From a virus: a DNA stretch of 29,895 nucleotides. Within the stretch, counting starts at the first letter, position 1. Every line of letters begins with the position of its first letter. The notes below the pieces were generated by a model. It made no database searches and was not told where the DNA came from. It was given only the letters and a program-made list of their open reading frames with translations. Shown here piece after piece: positions 1 through 10,200 of the stretch. The DNA is taken from the IMG/VR virus record IMGVR_UViG_3300037246_000142, positions 1 to 29,895 of that record. One strand, written 5' to 3'. The position numbers and the translations under genes are program-made.

Positions 1-2604
1 CCCAGAGTAAGCTACACCAGGACTTTGAGATACACCTAGAGTTAAAACAGTAGACATAGCGGTCTCGTCCCAAGCACTCAGGTCTAAATCTCTATCAAGT
101 ATACCAAACTCAGTTACAAACTGCTGCCCACCGTATATTAATTCTTCTTCAAGTACTTCACCACCACCACGCTTTAGTAACGGTTTACCTATTAAGTTAG
201 CTATTTTTTCATATTTATTAGGCCCGAATTTTCCAAATTTAATATTTTTTGATATATTAAAAGCTGTTGTTGGTGTTCTAAAATCTTTTAACAACTTCAT
301 GGTGTTAGGTGCTGTACCTAAAAACCTACTAAAAGTTCCTTCAATTATACCATTTGCGACTGCAGCATTTATAATCTGGTCATCATCTAACTCGTACATA
401 GCGCGAGCGGTGTTGATATCTTGCATAGCTCTAGTATAGCGGTCTAGATCTATAACGCCATCTTCATATGCTTGTAGAGCTACTTTAGCTTGCCTGTCTG
501 CTGTACCTTTTATTTGCTGTGTTGATTTAAGGTCACGATAAGTTTGAGTACCAGAAGATATACCAAAAGCAGCACTAATAGCATTAGCCGTCATAGCAGT
601 AGATAATCCAGCCGCTGAGCCAAGTCCACCCGTAGCTATAGCCAATGTTATATTACCTGACTGTTGACTAACACTTCTAAGAGCGTATGTGAGAAAATCA
701 CCGTCACTATAAGTACCCATTGTTTCGTAATACTCATTCTTAGCATTCAATCTCTTTTGTTGCTCTACAGCCCAATCAGCATTTGCAAGCGTCGGCAACG
801 CTAGTAATATACCGGCAAAAGAATCATTAACGTCTTTTCTAATTAAAGCACCTAAACCATACTCTTTCATAGAGTCATTAAACACTTGCTCGTCAGCAGG
901 ATTGTTAGCGTAAAACTCTACAGCCTTTTGCTGAAGATTATTAATACTAGCCTGCCTATCTATTTGTAGGTTTTCGTAATCTTGTTGTAATCTAAAAAAT
1001 CTAGATCTACCTTTTTTTAATTGCTCCTGCTCTTGCGCGTTGAGGTCTTTCCTGTCGTTTAATATTTCAAATATAGAAGAGCCATTTGGAGTGTATTCTA
1101 CTTTAACACTACTTCCTTCTGGTAAAGATCCAGAAATATCTTTTAATTCGGTATCGAGTGTTACTTGAAACTCTTCATTTATGGCAGCTATTCCTGACAC
1201 CTCTTTCTTCATTCCATCTTCAAATACATTTTTCTCAATATTAGCAAGCCCTTGACCAAACGCTAAAAAATCCTGATCTCTAGCAGCCATCAGTCTCTCT
1301 GATATTGTGCTAGATCTAGCAATTAGCTCACCTGCTTTCAACTGCTTTATCCCGTCTGTTCTTATACTTTCAATAAACTCATTACCACCAGCTTCTAATA
1401 TTTTTAAACCAACACTTTTAGGTAGACCAGAAAGATTTTTTATGGCGTTAAGCGATTGCTCTCTAGACACAGGTATCTTGATCATTCTATCTAGCTTAGC
1501 GTTGTATATCATTTCAGCTCCATCATCAACGCCTTGGTATTCTTTTATCTGTTCTATTTCCTCTTCGGTTAGTTTATTTCCTTTGGGTAGTATAGCTTGC
1601 AGTCTAGTGATTAGTTCTTTATTGAAGTTGTTTTTGAAGTACTTTAGATTTAAACTATCATCAGATTGTATTACTTTACTTTCTTTGTCTATCTCTTTAG
1701 CTCTGTCTTCTAAGTAAGTACTAGTATATGTGTATGCTTTTTTAGCTATAAGTCCACGTGTTTCGTCAGGTAGTTCGTTAGCAATAAACTGTCTTAGCTC
1801 AGCTGGATTAACATCTTTTACAAGTTGACCATCTTTATATATGTCATACATGTTACCAAATCCAGACAGTATACCTCCGTCGTCTGCCATCAGTGTGCCT
1901 GAATCGTCGTTTAATTCTATTTTATAACCTGTACCTTCTAAAGCGGTATTAAGCGTACTTGTATTGCCTTTTGCTTCTGCTAGGTTTACAAGACCTATCA
2001 TACCGTTTTCTACCAATGCCTTTTCATCTTGAGCCTTGTAGGCCTTATCTAAAGCTTTTAAAACAGCAACAGACTCATCTGTACCGTCTAAAGTAAAAGG
2101 GTTTAAATCTAACTCAGTGGGCTTGTCTTGTCCTGGAAAATATATATTTAAAGCATTTCTAACACCTGTCTTCTCCATGTAAACACCTGGATAAGATTGA
2201 CTTAAAAAAGATAGAGCTTCGCCTTCTCCTTTGTTGATTATAGATCTTGGTTTAGAGATATTCATTTCTTTCCCAACATAAGCATTGTCTAGATCTCTTC
2301 TTACTGTGTTGTATCTTTGATCAAGTCTTATTTTACCAGCTCTGGTGCCTTCATATTTATCACCTAACCAGTTTTTCTCAACTTTTTTGTATTCCGATAA
2401 AATATTTTCCAATTGTGATTCCAACTCGGGTGTCTTGTCTATCTCCGCTACTGCAGGTGCATCCTCCGTTGCAGCAGCTTCTTGAAAATCCTGATTAACT
2501 AGTGTTACTCCGTTTTCTGCTAATATAGCGTCGGTTATCACGTCAACACCTAAGATCATTTTTATATCATCTAAAGTGTATATACTACCATTATATTTGT
2601 ACAT
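1..2604 (-). CDS. Large internal virion / cargo-like protein, 3' end beyond window
   Basis: The frame is open from an ATG at 2604 to the window edge, 868 codons without a stop, so the C-terminus is missing. Residues 1-33 (starting MYKYNGSIYTLDDIKMIL) form a small N-terminal module resembling the start of large internal virion proteins in other marine phages (from memory). The middle is Lys/Glu-rich and predicted helical. About residues 645-680 form a long Ala/Gly/Ile-rich hydrophobic stretch (NITLAIATGGLGSAAG...). Near residue 815-830 is an acidic GEVLEEELIYGGQQF segment of the kind seen after such hydrophobic stretches in very large phage proteins. It is last in a row of three big proteins after the tail genes, where podoviruses place proteins ejected with the DNA. 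Function is inferred from position, size and composition. A peptidoglycan hydrolase domain could lie in the missing part. Confidence 0.75.
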   Translation of the reverse strand, partial: MYKYNGSIYTLDDIKMILGVDVITDAILAENGVTLVNQDFQEAAATEDAPAVAEIDKTPELESQLENILSEYKKVEKNWLGDKYEGTRAGKIRLDQRYNTVRRDLDNAYVGKEMNISKPRSIINKGEGEALSFLSQSYPGVYMEKTGVRNALNIYFPGQDKPTELDLNPFTLDGTDESVAVLKALDKAYKAQDEKALVENGMIGLVNLAEAKGNTSTLNTALEGTGYKIELNDDSGTLMADDGGILSGFGNMYDIYKDGQLVKDVNPAELRQFIANELPDETRGLIAKKAYTYTSTYLEDRAKEIDKESKVIQSDDSLNLKYFKNNFNKELITRLQAILPKGNKLTEEEIEQIKEYQGVDDGAEMIYNAKLDRMIKIPVSREQSLNAIKNLSGLPKSVGLKILEAGGNEFIESIRTDGIKQLKAGELIARSSTISERLMAARDQDFLAFGQGLANIEKNVFEDGMKKEVSGIAAINEEFQVTLDTELKDISGSLPEGSSVKVEYTPNGSSIFEILNDRKDLNAQEQEQLKKGRSRFFRLQQDYENLQIDRQASINNLQQKAVEFYANNPADEQVFNDSMKEYGLGALIRKDVNDSFAGILLALPTLANADWAVEQQKRLNAKNEYYETMGTYSDGDFLTYALRSVSQQSGNITLAIATGGLGSAAGLSTAMTANAISAAFGISSGTQTYRDLKSTQQIKGTADRQAKVALQAYEDGVIDLDRYTRAMQDINTARAMYELDDDQIINAAVANGIIEGTFSRFLGTAPNTMKLLKDFRTPTTAFNISKNIKFGKFGPNKYEKIANLIGKPLLKRGGGEVLEEELIYGGQQFVTEFGILDRDLDLSAWDETAMSTVLTLGVSQSPGVAYSG

Positions 2605-2610
2605 AAAATA

Positions 2611-4314
2611 TTATTTATTTCTTTGTTGAGCGCTTGCGCTTCTAAGGATATCTCTAAATTTCTTTGGGTTTTGGTCTTTCTTAACGATCACAGGGTAGTT
2701 AGTTATATTTGCAGACCCATCGTTTCTTACTATATTACCATCAGGATCAACTAAGTATGTTCCTCTACCAGTAACAGTCAAAGGCGCATCTGTTAGAGAA
2801 TTTATTAATTCTTCATCAGACATGTTATAGAAATATGAATATTGATCTACTGCATCATCACTACTAGGTTTAGGTGTAACTCTACTTTTCTCAGTTCTTA
2901 TAACGTATATAGATTCTCCTTCTTGGTAAAGCTCTCCTGTTAGTGGGTTTTTTATACCTTGATCCTGTATACTCTTTAACAATGCTTTATCTGCCTCGTC
3001 TAGATCAAACTGTTTTGTTTTTTCATTGTAAGTACCTAGTTGCTTTTGGATTTGCTGAGAACCAGTTCCAGATGATACGTATTTTTCTGGAAAATAACCT
3101 TCCCAAATGTTTTCACCCATTGCATCCATTATGAGCTTCTTCTGTTCTTCGGGTGTCCTATTTTGTATTGATTTTATATTTTCAACTATACCTATGTCTA
3201 TTAAGTATTGTTGTTTTTGTGCTTGAGATACGTTAGGATTATTAAATACGGACTCGTACTCAGAATCTAATTCAGCTATATAAGCTTTATCAAGTGTCAT
3301 AGCACCCACATTTACGATGTTATAGTCTACTTTATTTGAATAACCCGTTGGTTTACCGTTGCTATCTTTTTCAACCTCAGCAATAACTACAGGGTTTTGA
3401 ATAACAAAGGCTTGATTCCACGACCCTTGTTTGCTTAGATATTTATTTTCTTGTAGTATTTGATCACTGCTTTGAATTGGTAGCTTTTTTTGCACTAGAT
3501 CCATGCCTCCTTTAGAAGAGTAGTTACTTACGTTTATATCTGTTTTAAATACTAAAAACTTTTTACCGTCGATTTCTTCTTCTTTTATAGTTCCAGCTAA
3601 TAATCCATTTTGAATTATACTATTAGCACCGCCTTCACCAGCCTTGTTTGCATCTTTAAAGTACGCTGAGTTAGCAGGTATTTTAACTGTAGACGTCACT
3701 ATGTTTTGATTACCTCTAGTTGTTAGCTGTCTAGACGTTATAGCATTTGGATCAAAAGAAGCTGCAGCAGCTCCATTTATATTTTGAAGTGCTAAAACAT
3801 TACCTAGTTGCTCGCCATTCATAGGATCACCTACGACAACGTTATCTTTATCTTTAACTATAGTAGCATCAGCTATTAACCCACCCATTTGAGCTAAGCT
3901 TTTCTCTGAGTAGCTTTTAAAGTCATTAACTATTTTACCAAGTTTAATTCTCTCGTCATCATCCAAGTCAGCATCAAACTGCATCTTCATTCTAGCGTCT
4001 AACGCTGCTCTAGCTCTAGTATCTACCTCTTGTTGAAATTGATCAAACAATTCGTTTTCCTTGTCAGGATCATTAGTTATACCAGCTTTCTCTAAGGAAC
4101 CAAAGTAACCTGTCTTTAATTCATTTTGCTGGAGAATTAAATTATTTTTAAATGCGTTTTGAGTTGCTTGAAGTCTTTTAGCTTCTGCTCTTTGTTGACG
4201 CCTAATGTTTCCAATGGCTGTAATTTGAGCAGCTAAACTCTTACCTAGGTCCGCAGCAACGTTTACTTGCATTGGCGGTAATGAATAATCTCCAGGTGGT
4301 ATACTATATCCCAT
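2611..4314 (-). CDS. Putative internal virion / structural protein (567 aa)
   Basis: A complete 567-residue protein with no enzyme motif I recognise. The N-terminal 20 residues are Pro-rich (GYSIPPGDYSLPP). They are followed by a helical, Gln/Arg/Lys-rich stretch to about residue 150, likely coiled coil (IRRQQRAEAKRLQATQNAFK). The remainder is mixed alpha/beta with many Asn, Asp and Gln residues. The start lies one base after the stop of the upstream S74-domain gene (TAACATG), and the next large gene begins six bases after its end, so the three are surely co-expressed. The position between the S74-domain protein and the largest protein suggests a virion protein carried inside the capsid or in the tail. 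That is positional inference only; the family is unknown to me. Confidence 0.75.
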   Translation of the reverse strand: MGYSIPPGDYSLPPMQVNVAADLGKSLAAQITAIGNIRRQQRAEAKRLQATQNAFKNNLILQQNELKTGYFGSLEKAGITNDPDKENELFDQFQQEVDTRARAALDARMKMQFDADLDDDERIKLGKIVNDFKSYSEKSLAQMGGLIADATIVKDKDNVVVGDPMNGEQLGNVLALQNINGAAAASFDPNAITSRQLTTRGNQNIVTSTVKIPANSAYFKDANKAGEGGANSIIQNGLLAGTIKEEEIDGKKFLVFKTDINVSNYSSKGGMDLVQKKLPIQSSDQILQENKYLSKQGSWNQAFVIQNPVVIAEVEKDSNGKPTGYSNKVDYNIVNVGAMTLDKAYIAELDSEYESVFNNPNVSQAQKQQYLIDIGIVENIKSIQNRTPEEQKKLIMDAMGENIWEGYFPEKYVSSGTGSQQIQKQLGTYNEKTKQFDLDEADKALLKSIQDQGIKNPLTGELYQEGESIYVIRTEKSRVTPKPSSDDAVDQYSYFYNMSDEELINSLTDAPLTVTGRGTYLVDPDGNIVRNDGSANITNYPVIVKKDQNPKKFRDILRSASAQQRNK

Positions 4315-4315
4315 G

Positions 4316-5287
4316 TTAGTTTATTTTTTTAAATTCAACATCAACCTTAGAATAGTCAACGCCATCAAATTCTCCAGCAAAGTTCTTAACTACAGCTTCG
4401 CTTGAAACCTCATCTGACATAACACCTTGCCAAGTACCTTCACCAAATATTTTGTCTATATATTCAAAAGCGTATATGTTTAGTCCACTTTTTGATTTAC
4501 CTATAAGTTTTATATTTTTCTTTATACGTCTATCAGAGCTCATTGTAGGGCCTCCCATTGCAGCTCCAGCTACACTTCCAGCTATAGAACCAATACCTGA
4601 GAATATCCCTGCTGTTGCGGCGCTTCTGTTTGATCTAGCTTGAGCTTCTCTTTGAGCAGCCCCAGTCTCTTTAGCAATGTTGTAAGATATATCTGAATTT
4701 GTTCTATCTTCTTGTGCGTTGAACTGAAATATGTTTCCAGCAGCTTCAGCTTGTTGCTCTCTCTGTCCTTCAGATATAGCTATAGACTGTAGTCTTTGTT
4801 GCTCTGCAGTTTGTCTTTCTTGTAGGTTTTGTTCACCCTGTGCTCTAAGTTTTTCATTAGCAGCTTCTTGTTGTTCAATACCAGCAGCAACTCCTTTCTT
4901 ACTTCTTAAAGCAGCCTGTGCTAATGCGGTTGCACCACCAGCGCCAGCTCCAGTGGCCATCATAGCATCAAGTGAATTAGCTAAAGCTATATCACTTTGT
5001 TCCATTTGTATTTCAGCCGCCTGTGTAGCTACACCTAAACTAGAATAAGGATTAGACATTTGCCCAGACAGATCAGATGCTAAGTTAGCTAGTGATGTTA
5101 CACCTCCATAAGGGTTTGTTATAGTCTGTCTACTATTTTGTAGAGACTCTACCTTTGCTGCTGCTCTACCTTTTTCGCCTCTAGCTCGTCGCATGTTTTT
5201 ATGCTCTGCACCGGACTGTATTGCGCCACCTACTGCTGTCGCTGCTACCGCTACACTTCCCGCTACTATTGCTGTTGCTAATGCCAT
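4316..5287 (-). CDS. Internal virion-like protein with C-terminal S74 chaperone domain
   Basis: A protein of 323 residues. Residues 1-25 are strongly hydrophobic and Ala/Val-rich. Residues 85-225 are Ala/Gln/Glu-rich and helical. Residues 223-246 form a second Gly/Ala hydrophobic stretch. This resembles the architecture of T7 gp14-like internal proteins. Residues 250-320 match the intramolecular chaperone auto-processing (peptidase S74) signature. Residues 251-256 read SDRRIK, placing Ser and Lys at the catalytic dyad spacing (SDxRxK). Downstream are IYAFEYI, a Gly-rich turn with MSDEV, and VDYSKV. In known proteins this domain helps trimerise fibres and cuts itself off. The domain call is fairly secure; the internal virion role of the rest is inferred. 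Here the domain is short and sits at the extreme C-terminus. Confidence 0.8.
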   Translation of the reverse strand: MALATAIVAGSVAVAATAVGGAIQSGAEHKNMRRARGEKGRAAAKVESLQNSRQTITNPYGGVTSLANLASDLSGQMSNPYSSLGVATQAAEIQMEQSDIALANSLDAMMATGAGAGGATALAQAALRSKKGVAAGIEQQEAANEKLRAQGEQNLQERQTAEQQRLQSIAISEGQREQQAEAAGNIFQFNAQEDRTNSDISYNIAKETGAAQREAQARSNRSAATAGIFSGIGSIAGSVAGAAMGGPTMSSDRRIKKNIKLIGKSKSGLNIYAFEYIDKIFGEGTWQGVMSDEVSSEAVVKNFAGEFDGVDYSKVDVEFKKIN

Positions 5288-5288
5288 G

Positions 5289-5696
5289 TTAAATGTTTTT
5301 AATTAATTCGTATGATGGACTTTCGTCTACTGTCCACCCTAATTTTTTATGAGTATTTATCAAATGTTTGTTTCTCCCGATACTAAACATATGTTTCTTA
5401 CCTGCTAATCTACAAGTCTCTTCAGCTGTAGATATTAATATTTCTAATGCTTCTTTTCTATCTTGCTCTCTATATTCTGGATTTGAAACTATCCACTCAA
5501 GCAACACGCCATCTGAGTTTGTGAAATATAAAAACCCAGCTACGATAGGTGTATTTTCTTTGTACACCATCAAGCCTCCAGTACCGTTGTCTGGTAAAAA
5601 ACTTTTTGGTGGATTAACCCATTTAGGCCAAGAATCCCACCATTTAACTAAAGTATCCCAATCAGTCTCCTCTAGTTTTCTAACTTCTAATTTCAT
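5289..5696 (-). CDS. GNAT-like N-acetyltransferase
   Basis: A 135-residue protein with the length and strand/helix order of a compact GNAT fold. Residues 1-20 (EVRKLEETDWDTLVKWW) resemble the first strand and helix. Residues 50-59 (PIVAGFLYFT) and 63-71 (GVLLEWIVS) are the central strands. Residues 72-97 hold the acetyl-CoA pyrophosphate loop region and following helix. Residues 108-121 (GRNKHLINTHKKLGW) resemble the late GNAT signature in which N..H.KLGW precedes the last strand. The classical Q/RxxGxG/A loop is degenerate here (YREQDRKEA). It lies between nozzle-like and internal virion genes, with one base before the next gene. The substrate cannot be read from the sequence; it may modify a virion or host protein. 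Confidence 0.7.
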   Translation of the reverse strand: MKLEVRKLEETDWDTLVKWWDSWPKWVNPPKSFLPDNGTGGLMVYKENTPIVAGFLYFTNSDGVLLEWIVSNPEYREQDRKEALEILISTAEETCRLAGKKHMFSIGRNKHLINTHKKLGWTVDESPSYELIKNI

Positions 5697-5711
5697 TTAA
5701 TTGTATTTAAT

Positions 5712-7229
5712 TTAACTACTTATACTAAAGTTTGAGTTAACTGCAAATAATTCTTTTGCTCCTCCAGGGTTAGTGTAGTCGTCGTTTTCTATTACCACTG
5801 TACAATAGTATCCTTTTATACCAGTCATTTGATCTCCAAACCTAACTTCACCCGCTGTTGGCTCTGAGTCGTTTACTAGGTTTGCATAATACTTATTTTC
5901 TTTTCTTGTAAAACCAGCATATAATCTATTATAAGGAGGGTCGTCACTTCCAAACACAGCTGTGTAGTCTGGTCTATAAACAGGTGTACCAAATGTTGCG
6001 CTTGCCACTCTAGGATCTATTATATATTCACCTTCGTAGTAACTATATATGCCATTTGTTGTATCTCTAGTCTCAGGTGGTAACAACCATTGAGGTACAT
6101 TAGAGCCATTCACCTCTATGCTATCAACACCTGTTATGTCTGACACATAAGATTTTACTTCCCAACCATTGCTACCTTCGTAGTCCACGGTTTTAAATAC
6201 CTTGCTTCTGCTTACATCAGGATTAACTATGAATACTATATTTGATTTATATTCACCACCATAAAAACTAGCTCTATTTACACTAGGATCATTATGTATC
6301 CAAACACCTTGACCTCTTGTATCTACGCTATAAAATCTATTAGCTAAGCTAAACATCCATCTTGGTTGGTAACTATAAAAAGAAGGCCAACCTAATACTC
6401 TTTCATCAAACTGCAAGGTGCTGTATGGTGGTAGTGCTGTGTTAGATTCGGACTTTTGTAGTGAAACTGTGTATTGTTTTGTATATATATCCCAGCCACC
6501 TACTATCTTACCATCGCCAAATCCTGATGAATCTACAGTGCTTAGGTTGTCTCTAAACCAATCAATCATACCATAGTTAGAAATTTCTGTAATACCATCT
6601 CTAGACAGCCTTAAAACAGCATTTCTATTTTTGTCTACAAAGTATTTTCTATATCCATATACAGCAAAGCTTTCTGGATTATCTGCTATACCAAAATTAC
6701 CTGCATAAGGAATTATTTGGCCAATAACTAAATTCAATTGACTAATAGGTACACCGCCACCTTCAGCTGTGTATATAGCGTCTTTATCTATTAAAGCTCT
6801 ACTAACTTTCTTCTCTGAAAATATAATTAAATTTGTATCTTCAGCGTATAGTCTTTGTATACTACCATCTGACGGGTCCGTTGCTTTGGTTATTTCTGCT
6901 GCTACAGAGAATTGATTAGTTTGGTTAATACCTGTTCTAGAGTTAAATATACCCGAGTATATCATAGCGTTACCTCTAATACTTCCTTGCGGTTCGTCTT
7001 CAACTAAATAAGCTTTAGCACCTAGAGAAATAGAGGTATTATTATAACCACCTCTAATTCTTGATTCTTCTATTGCCCAGTTAAGTGGTGTGTCAGCTAG
7101 ATCAGTAGGGTCAAAACCACCTACAGATGTAGGTATACCTGTTGATCCAAACCATTGAGGTTGATCAGCAGTATCTAAACTCTTTTTTAAGATAAAGGAA
7201 TTGAAATATTTTACTTCTATTAATGCCAT
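5712..7229 (-). CDS. Tail nozzle / stabilisation protein, second component
   Basis: A 505-residue beta-rich protein, poor in charged helices, with many Tyr, Gly, Asn and Ser residues. It begins with EVKYFNSFILKK and contains NWAIEESRIRGGYNNTSI, AEDTNLIIFSE, GYRKYFVDKNRNAVLRLSRD and ISNYGMIDWFRDNL. I recognise these elements from proteins paired with P22 gp10/T7 gp12-like nozzle proteins in marine podoviruses; the last reads like a repeated propeller blade. It follows the 1578-residue protein by only 34 bp. The two probably build one structure, the distal tube or nozzle of a short tail. The family link comes from memory of similar phage proteins and needs a profile search. No catalytic motif is visible. 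Confidence 0.7.
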   Translation of the reverse strand: MALIEVKYFNSFILKKSLDTADQPQWFGSTGIPTSVGGFDPTDLADTPLNWAIEESRIRGGYNNTSISLGAKAYLVEDEPQGSIRGNAMIYSGIFNSRTGINQTNQFSVAAEITKATDPSDGSIQRLYAEDTNLIIFSEKKVSRALIDKDAIYTAEGGGVPISQLNLVIGQIIPYAGNFGIADNPESFAVYGYRKYFVDKNRNAVLRLSRDGITEISNYGMIDWFRDNLSTVDSSGFGDGKIVGGWDIYTKQYTVSLQKSESNTALPPYSTLQFDERVLGWPSFYSYQPRWMFSLANRFYSVDTRGQGVWIHNDPSVNRASFYGGEYKSNIVFIVNPDVSRSKVFKTVDYEGSNGWEVKSYVSDITGVDSIEVNGSNVPQWLLPPETRDTTNGIYSYYEGEYIIDPRVASATFGTPVYRPDYTAVFGSDDPPYNRLYAGFTRKENKYYANLVNDSEPTAGEVRFGDQMTGIKGYYCTVVIENDDYTNPGGAKELFAVNSNFSISS

Positions 7230-7263
7230 TATATATTAGATTACATGTTCTATGGTTACTTTA

Positions 7264-10200
7264 CTAACCAACTTTACCTATAGATGTACCCATTTGTTTT
7301 GTACCTGTGCTAGCTTCCATTATACAAGCCCAAACTCTTTTATCTTGAAAGGTGTTTGGAGTTGCGTTAGGTGACCCAGCTCCTTCCGCGGACTGAGCGT
7401 TTGGTTGATTTGTTTTGCTAGTTACTCCCGCGTTGAAAGGTGGCGTACTACCAGGAACGCCAGTATTACCATCAAAAGATCTATAAGAAATATATCCAGG
7501 ATTACCACCAACACTAAGGTCCCAAGCTATAAATGGCACTGTTAAAGCTGCGTCTGAGTAAAATGTACTAACATATCTATGCACTGGCTCTAACGCATAT
7601 AATACTTTGTACCTAGGACCTACCGTACCAAAGTTATTATTTAAAGCTTGGCTTTTTCCTGAGGAAGTGTTTGGGAAAGTCTTTGTGTCAACTAAGTAAG
7701 CAAATGCTCTTTGTGGCCCAAGATCATAAAAGAAATCACCAAACTCAATTTCACCTACTTCAAAAGTAACTACCGGAAATGGTTGAGTCGCTGGATCTCT
7801 CCAACAACCTACACAGGCATCTTCAAATGAGCTATCTTGACCGCCTATTGTTTGTATTACAACTCTATACTCTCCAAAACAAGGCGTTGCTCCATACGTA
7901 GGACTGTTCCCTACAGCAACCCATTTTGCTAAAACAGTTTCACTCGCACTAGTAGAAATACTAGCTCTATTTCTAGCTATTAATTGATACGTATTAGGGT
8001 TTGGAGCTGGTATAATAGCAGAGCTTACCGGCGCATTGTTGCCAGCTGCTCCGTAAACCTGATCCTGTATGTATGAAGTACTAGATTGTGGTTGAGACCA
8101 CGACACTGGCTCGTTTGTGCCACCGTTAGAGTCAGCATCTAACACCTTACCAGATTGCTGTGGATCTGTTTGATTACCAGACACACCGCTATTCCAAGAT
8201 AGAATATTACCCTCTATATCTGTTGCTGCTTGCCAAGGTGATACACTTGTAGGTCTATATTCTATCGCCCAAGAAAAATTACAAGACGCCCATTGATTAA
8301 AAACTGAACCACTTCGTTGACCTGTTAATCTTAAGAACACCGCCACATACCCTGTACCTTGAGTCAAAGGACCTTCTAAAGCGCCACTTCCGGTGGGTTG
8401 CTGAAGTATTAGACTATTTGGTCCACCTCCTGTAGCTGGATATCCACCACAAACAGAGTTCGAAAACGAATCATTTAATGCAGTGCCAGCTGGAATATTG
8501 CCTGGGTCTGGGTAGGTATATTTGAATGTTGTGCTCGCTGAACCACCATTACTGTTAGGAATCTGAGCATATGCATTTGAAGGACTATTATGTAAGTTGT
8601 ATATAAAACCAAAGTCAATTGGTAAATTATTATTTCCTGCAGTATTAAAATAGCTACTATTATTGAAAGATCCATTTGCTGTTGGAACACCTATTACTAT
8701 AGATATATTTATAGTTTGAAAAGTTCCATATGCGGATACTCGTATTTTAAGATCATGTTGACCTCGAGCTACTCCAAAGCTTGTTTCTGTAACTTCACCT
8801 GTAGCTGAGTCTATTTGAAAAGCTGTAGAAGGAAGTCCTGCTTTCGTCTGTACTGGTATGTCCCAAAACAAACTATTTTGGTTTTGACTAGGTGATAAGA
8901 GCGCGACGTTACTTCCGTTTGAACCATATAATTTTAGAGGAATACCAGCGTATCCAACCTGAATAACAACCTGTCCAGGAGGACCTCCCGCTGGTAGTGG
9001 TTGTTGACCGTAATCAATAGGTGTATTGGTAGTTTGACCCCACGATGTGTTGACATAACCTGGTGTTGTTATTAAAGTTTCACCACCTACTTGAACAGTT
9101 GGAACATCATCTAAGTTAGTACCATCTTGCGTACTAGTAAGTGTAAACGTTTTTATTGGTATTGGTGGAGGATTTGGATTATCTAAATCTTTGACGCTTA
9201 CAACTAAAGTAAACTGAGTAGCTGGTATGTCAGCGCTGTCGTATACGTAAAATGCTTTGTTAACTAATATAAATGTATCGTGAGTATAAGTAGTTGTTGT
9301 AGCCCCAGTAAAGTCTATGTAGTTACCTATTCCAGCTGGAGTAGATCCTGTTCCTTTTATTCTTAATATATCAAAGTCACTAGTAACTATTGCATTGTTT
9401 CCGTCTTTTACGCTAAAGCTATCAAGCTCTACGTTTTGTATAGGAGTATTAGTGTTATCGTCAAACCAAAAAGGACCCATAACAACAGATCTGTATCTTC
9501 CGTATTCAGCATTGTCAGGTCCTATTACTGGAGTAGCTGGTGATGGCCCTGGTTCAGGTGAAGCGTTTAAAGCTGTTTCACTCCATGGAGATGACGACGC
9601 TGTTTGCTTGTTGAAATATTCGTTTAAAAACCAAGAATCATTAATTATTCCAAATATAGTTTGACCACCTGTAGCTATCACTTGCTCGTTTAAATCATCA
9701 ATTGTACCACTAGAACTAGTCTCCCAGTATATGTCTAGTCTTGATTCTACAGGTTCTGTCTCATATACAGCTAAGTTTTGTATAGTGTAAGTTAAACCAC
9801 CTGATGTAGGGTCTATTTGACCAAACTGATCTGTAGTACTTACTCTACCTATTAAAGGATTTGAGTCTGCTTCATAAAAAGCCTCTTGATACTCTGGATC
9901 TAAAGCAGTCCCAGGATCTAGATTAAACATATCAAACTCGTTTGAAATAGTAGACACCGTGTCTGAGAATCTAGAAGGATAATATTGTTGGTTTACTACC
10001 CCATAATCTGTAGGTATTCCACCGGCTGCAGCATCTGGGGTTGGAGACTGATCAGTATTTTCTACTCTACCAAATAACTGAACAGAGCTTCTAAATTGTT
10101 TTTGATCAGGACCTACTTGTGACAAATCTCTAGGCACTTTATTTATATTGTCATTTAATAAAACAATATGCGATGTTAAACCAAGTTCTAACTCATCATC

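Noticed and set aside
1307-1717. Plus-strand open frame of 136 codons
   Set aside because: It lies wholly opposite the large internal virion gene; Ser/Leu/Ile-rich composition is that of an antisense shadow. The same applies to the other plus-strand frames in the window.
7253-7270. Six-pair hairpin over the stop of the giant nozzle gene
   Set aside because: TGGTTA/TAACCA is AT-rich and short with no U tract; chance is likely.
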